Shown one piece after another: positions 63,101 to 64,000 of a stretch of DNA of 64,000 nucleotides (positions within the stretch are counted from its first letter, which is position 1; each line of letters opens with the position of its first letter). The position numbers and the translations under genes were made by a program. Below the pieces are notes generated by a model, which made no database searches, was not told the origin of the DNA, and saw only the letters and a program-made list of their open reading frames with translations. Source of the DNA: Certhia americana (lineage: Eukaryota; Chordata; Aves; Passeriformes; Certhiidae); NCBI GenBank assembly GCA_018697195.1, contig CM031864.1, forward strand, positions 21,017,943 through 21,081,942. The letters are read 5' to 3'.

Positions 63101-64000
63101 CAAACAAATTTTGATTTCACAAAGGGGGCAGTGATAGACGATTCCTGACATTCTGTAAGTCTGTTCTCACTTGAATGTCTGGACCAATATATTGCAAAGC
63201 AATGCACTTTTCAAACATGCATTACTACTCCTGATGTCCAAAATTAAAAATTATTGTTACATCCAGGCAGACTATTTTCCACTATATGAAACTGACTGCC
63301 AAAACAAAGATTACAAAAATACCCTCCCCATCACCATCCTGAGTGTTCTCTAAAGTCAAAGCTGTCCTTGTTATGTTTTACTTTCCCACTACAATCTGGA
63401 AAGAAAACCTGGTCTGAATCTGGTATCTAAAGATAAGAGTATCTAAGAATATCTAAATCAGAATTTTCCACAATGCAGATCAAGCTTTTAATTAATTTAT
63501 TCTAAACATTCCACAGTGGGGCAAAATCAATTCTCAATTTTACAAATTCCATATATGGAATTGTTGTAGACTGGCCATTGCAGACCTGGCCACTTCATCT
63601 TGCATTACTGCTGAATATATTGATTAAAAAAAGACCAGAAGCTGACAGGAACTAAGGAGCCAGTTTTTGGGTATGGATGATTCTGTCCATCCAATTTCAG
63701 ATCAATTACTAAGCTTCTGTCAGTGAAGTATTTGTTTAGAGGAGGAATAAAGAAAAAAAAAAGATCTGCTCGCTGACTTGCTAAATAGTATTGAATATAT
63801 CAATCAGGCAAATTTATAGAACAGCAAATGAACCCTATGTGCTACCTAGTGTATAGGTGTATCTGAAAACAAAGGGAAAATAAATTTTACAAAAAGGTTT
63901 TCAGCTATCCAATACAAAAGCAATGCCTACTAGAAAAGCTGCCCATGTGTACATACAGAGCTATTAAATAGGCCACTGATGTGGTGTCCAATACAGTGCA

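Larger units (their letters stand above)
60925..64000. other. AT-rich unique sequence, no gene seen
   Basis: About 3 kb of AT-rich DNA with A-rich stretches at 61292-61321, 62473-62595 (purine-rich, with a short (CCA)n at about 62560-62573) and A25 at 63076-63100. No gene or transposon is recognisable. The open frames are short and compositionally biased. Confidence 0.5.

Noticed and set aside
1..64000. tRNA, rRNA, small nuclear RNA genes or tRNA-derived SINEs
   Set aside because: I looked for B-box-like GGTTCGA words and conserved RNA segments and found no convincing case.

Overview
This window looks like non-coding DNA from a bird nuclear chromosome. It is AT-rich and has no long open reading frames; those present are short, low-complexity or repeat-derived. 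It contains degraded CR1 LINE fragments, the dominant retrotransposon of birds and other sauropsids, and LTR pieces whose R/U5 region resembles avian endogenous retroviruses. A-rich tracts interrupted by short C runs recur throughout, and I associate these with songbird assemblies. Bird is well supported. Passerine is only an inference.

Layout: 1-2643 is AT-rich unique sequence with one (AT)n run. An LTR-like element of about 448 bp lies at 2644-3091. From 3092 to about 10526 is unique sequence, with a candidate conserved segment near 4381-4640. An ERV LTR fragment (R/U5 part) lies at 10527-10655. CR1 3'-end scraps lie at 13424-13620 (minus) and 14835-14890 (plus). A 22-base G run is at 15757-15778. 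A longer, internally deleted CR1 copy lies at 21801-22311 (plus). From 22312 to 36822 is mostly unique sequence with a GC-richer patch near 29400-29645. An older relative of the LTR-like element lies at 36823-37310. A 44-bp tandem duplication at 37494-37582 is followed by a short exon-like open stretch. Further features are a T/G-rich low-complexity tract at 39053-39177, a minus-strand CR1 at 40637-40980, a second close copy of the LTR-like element at 51073-51521, a plus-strand CR1 fragment at 55990-56233, and a very T/G-rich tract at 60792-60924. The rest is AT-rich unique sequence with poly-A/T runs.

I could not support any protein-coding gene, tRNA, rRNA, CRISPR array or bacterial-type feature, so no pathway or operon can be described. 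The window is best read as intergenic or deep intronic DNA. The most useful leads are the family of three same-orientation LTR-like copies, several repeat-free segments that could be conserved regulatory elements, and one weak exon-like stretch. I see no convincing previously undescribed system.
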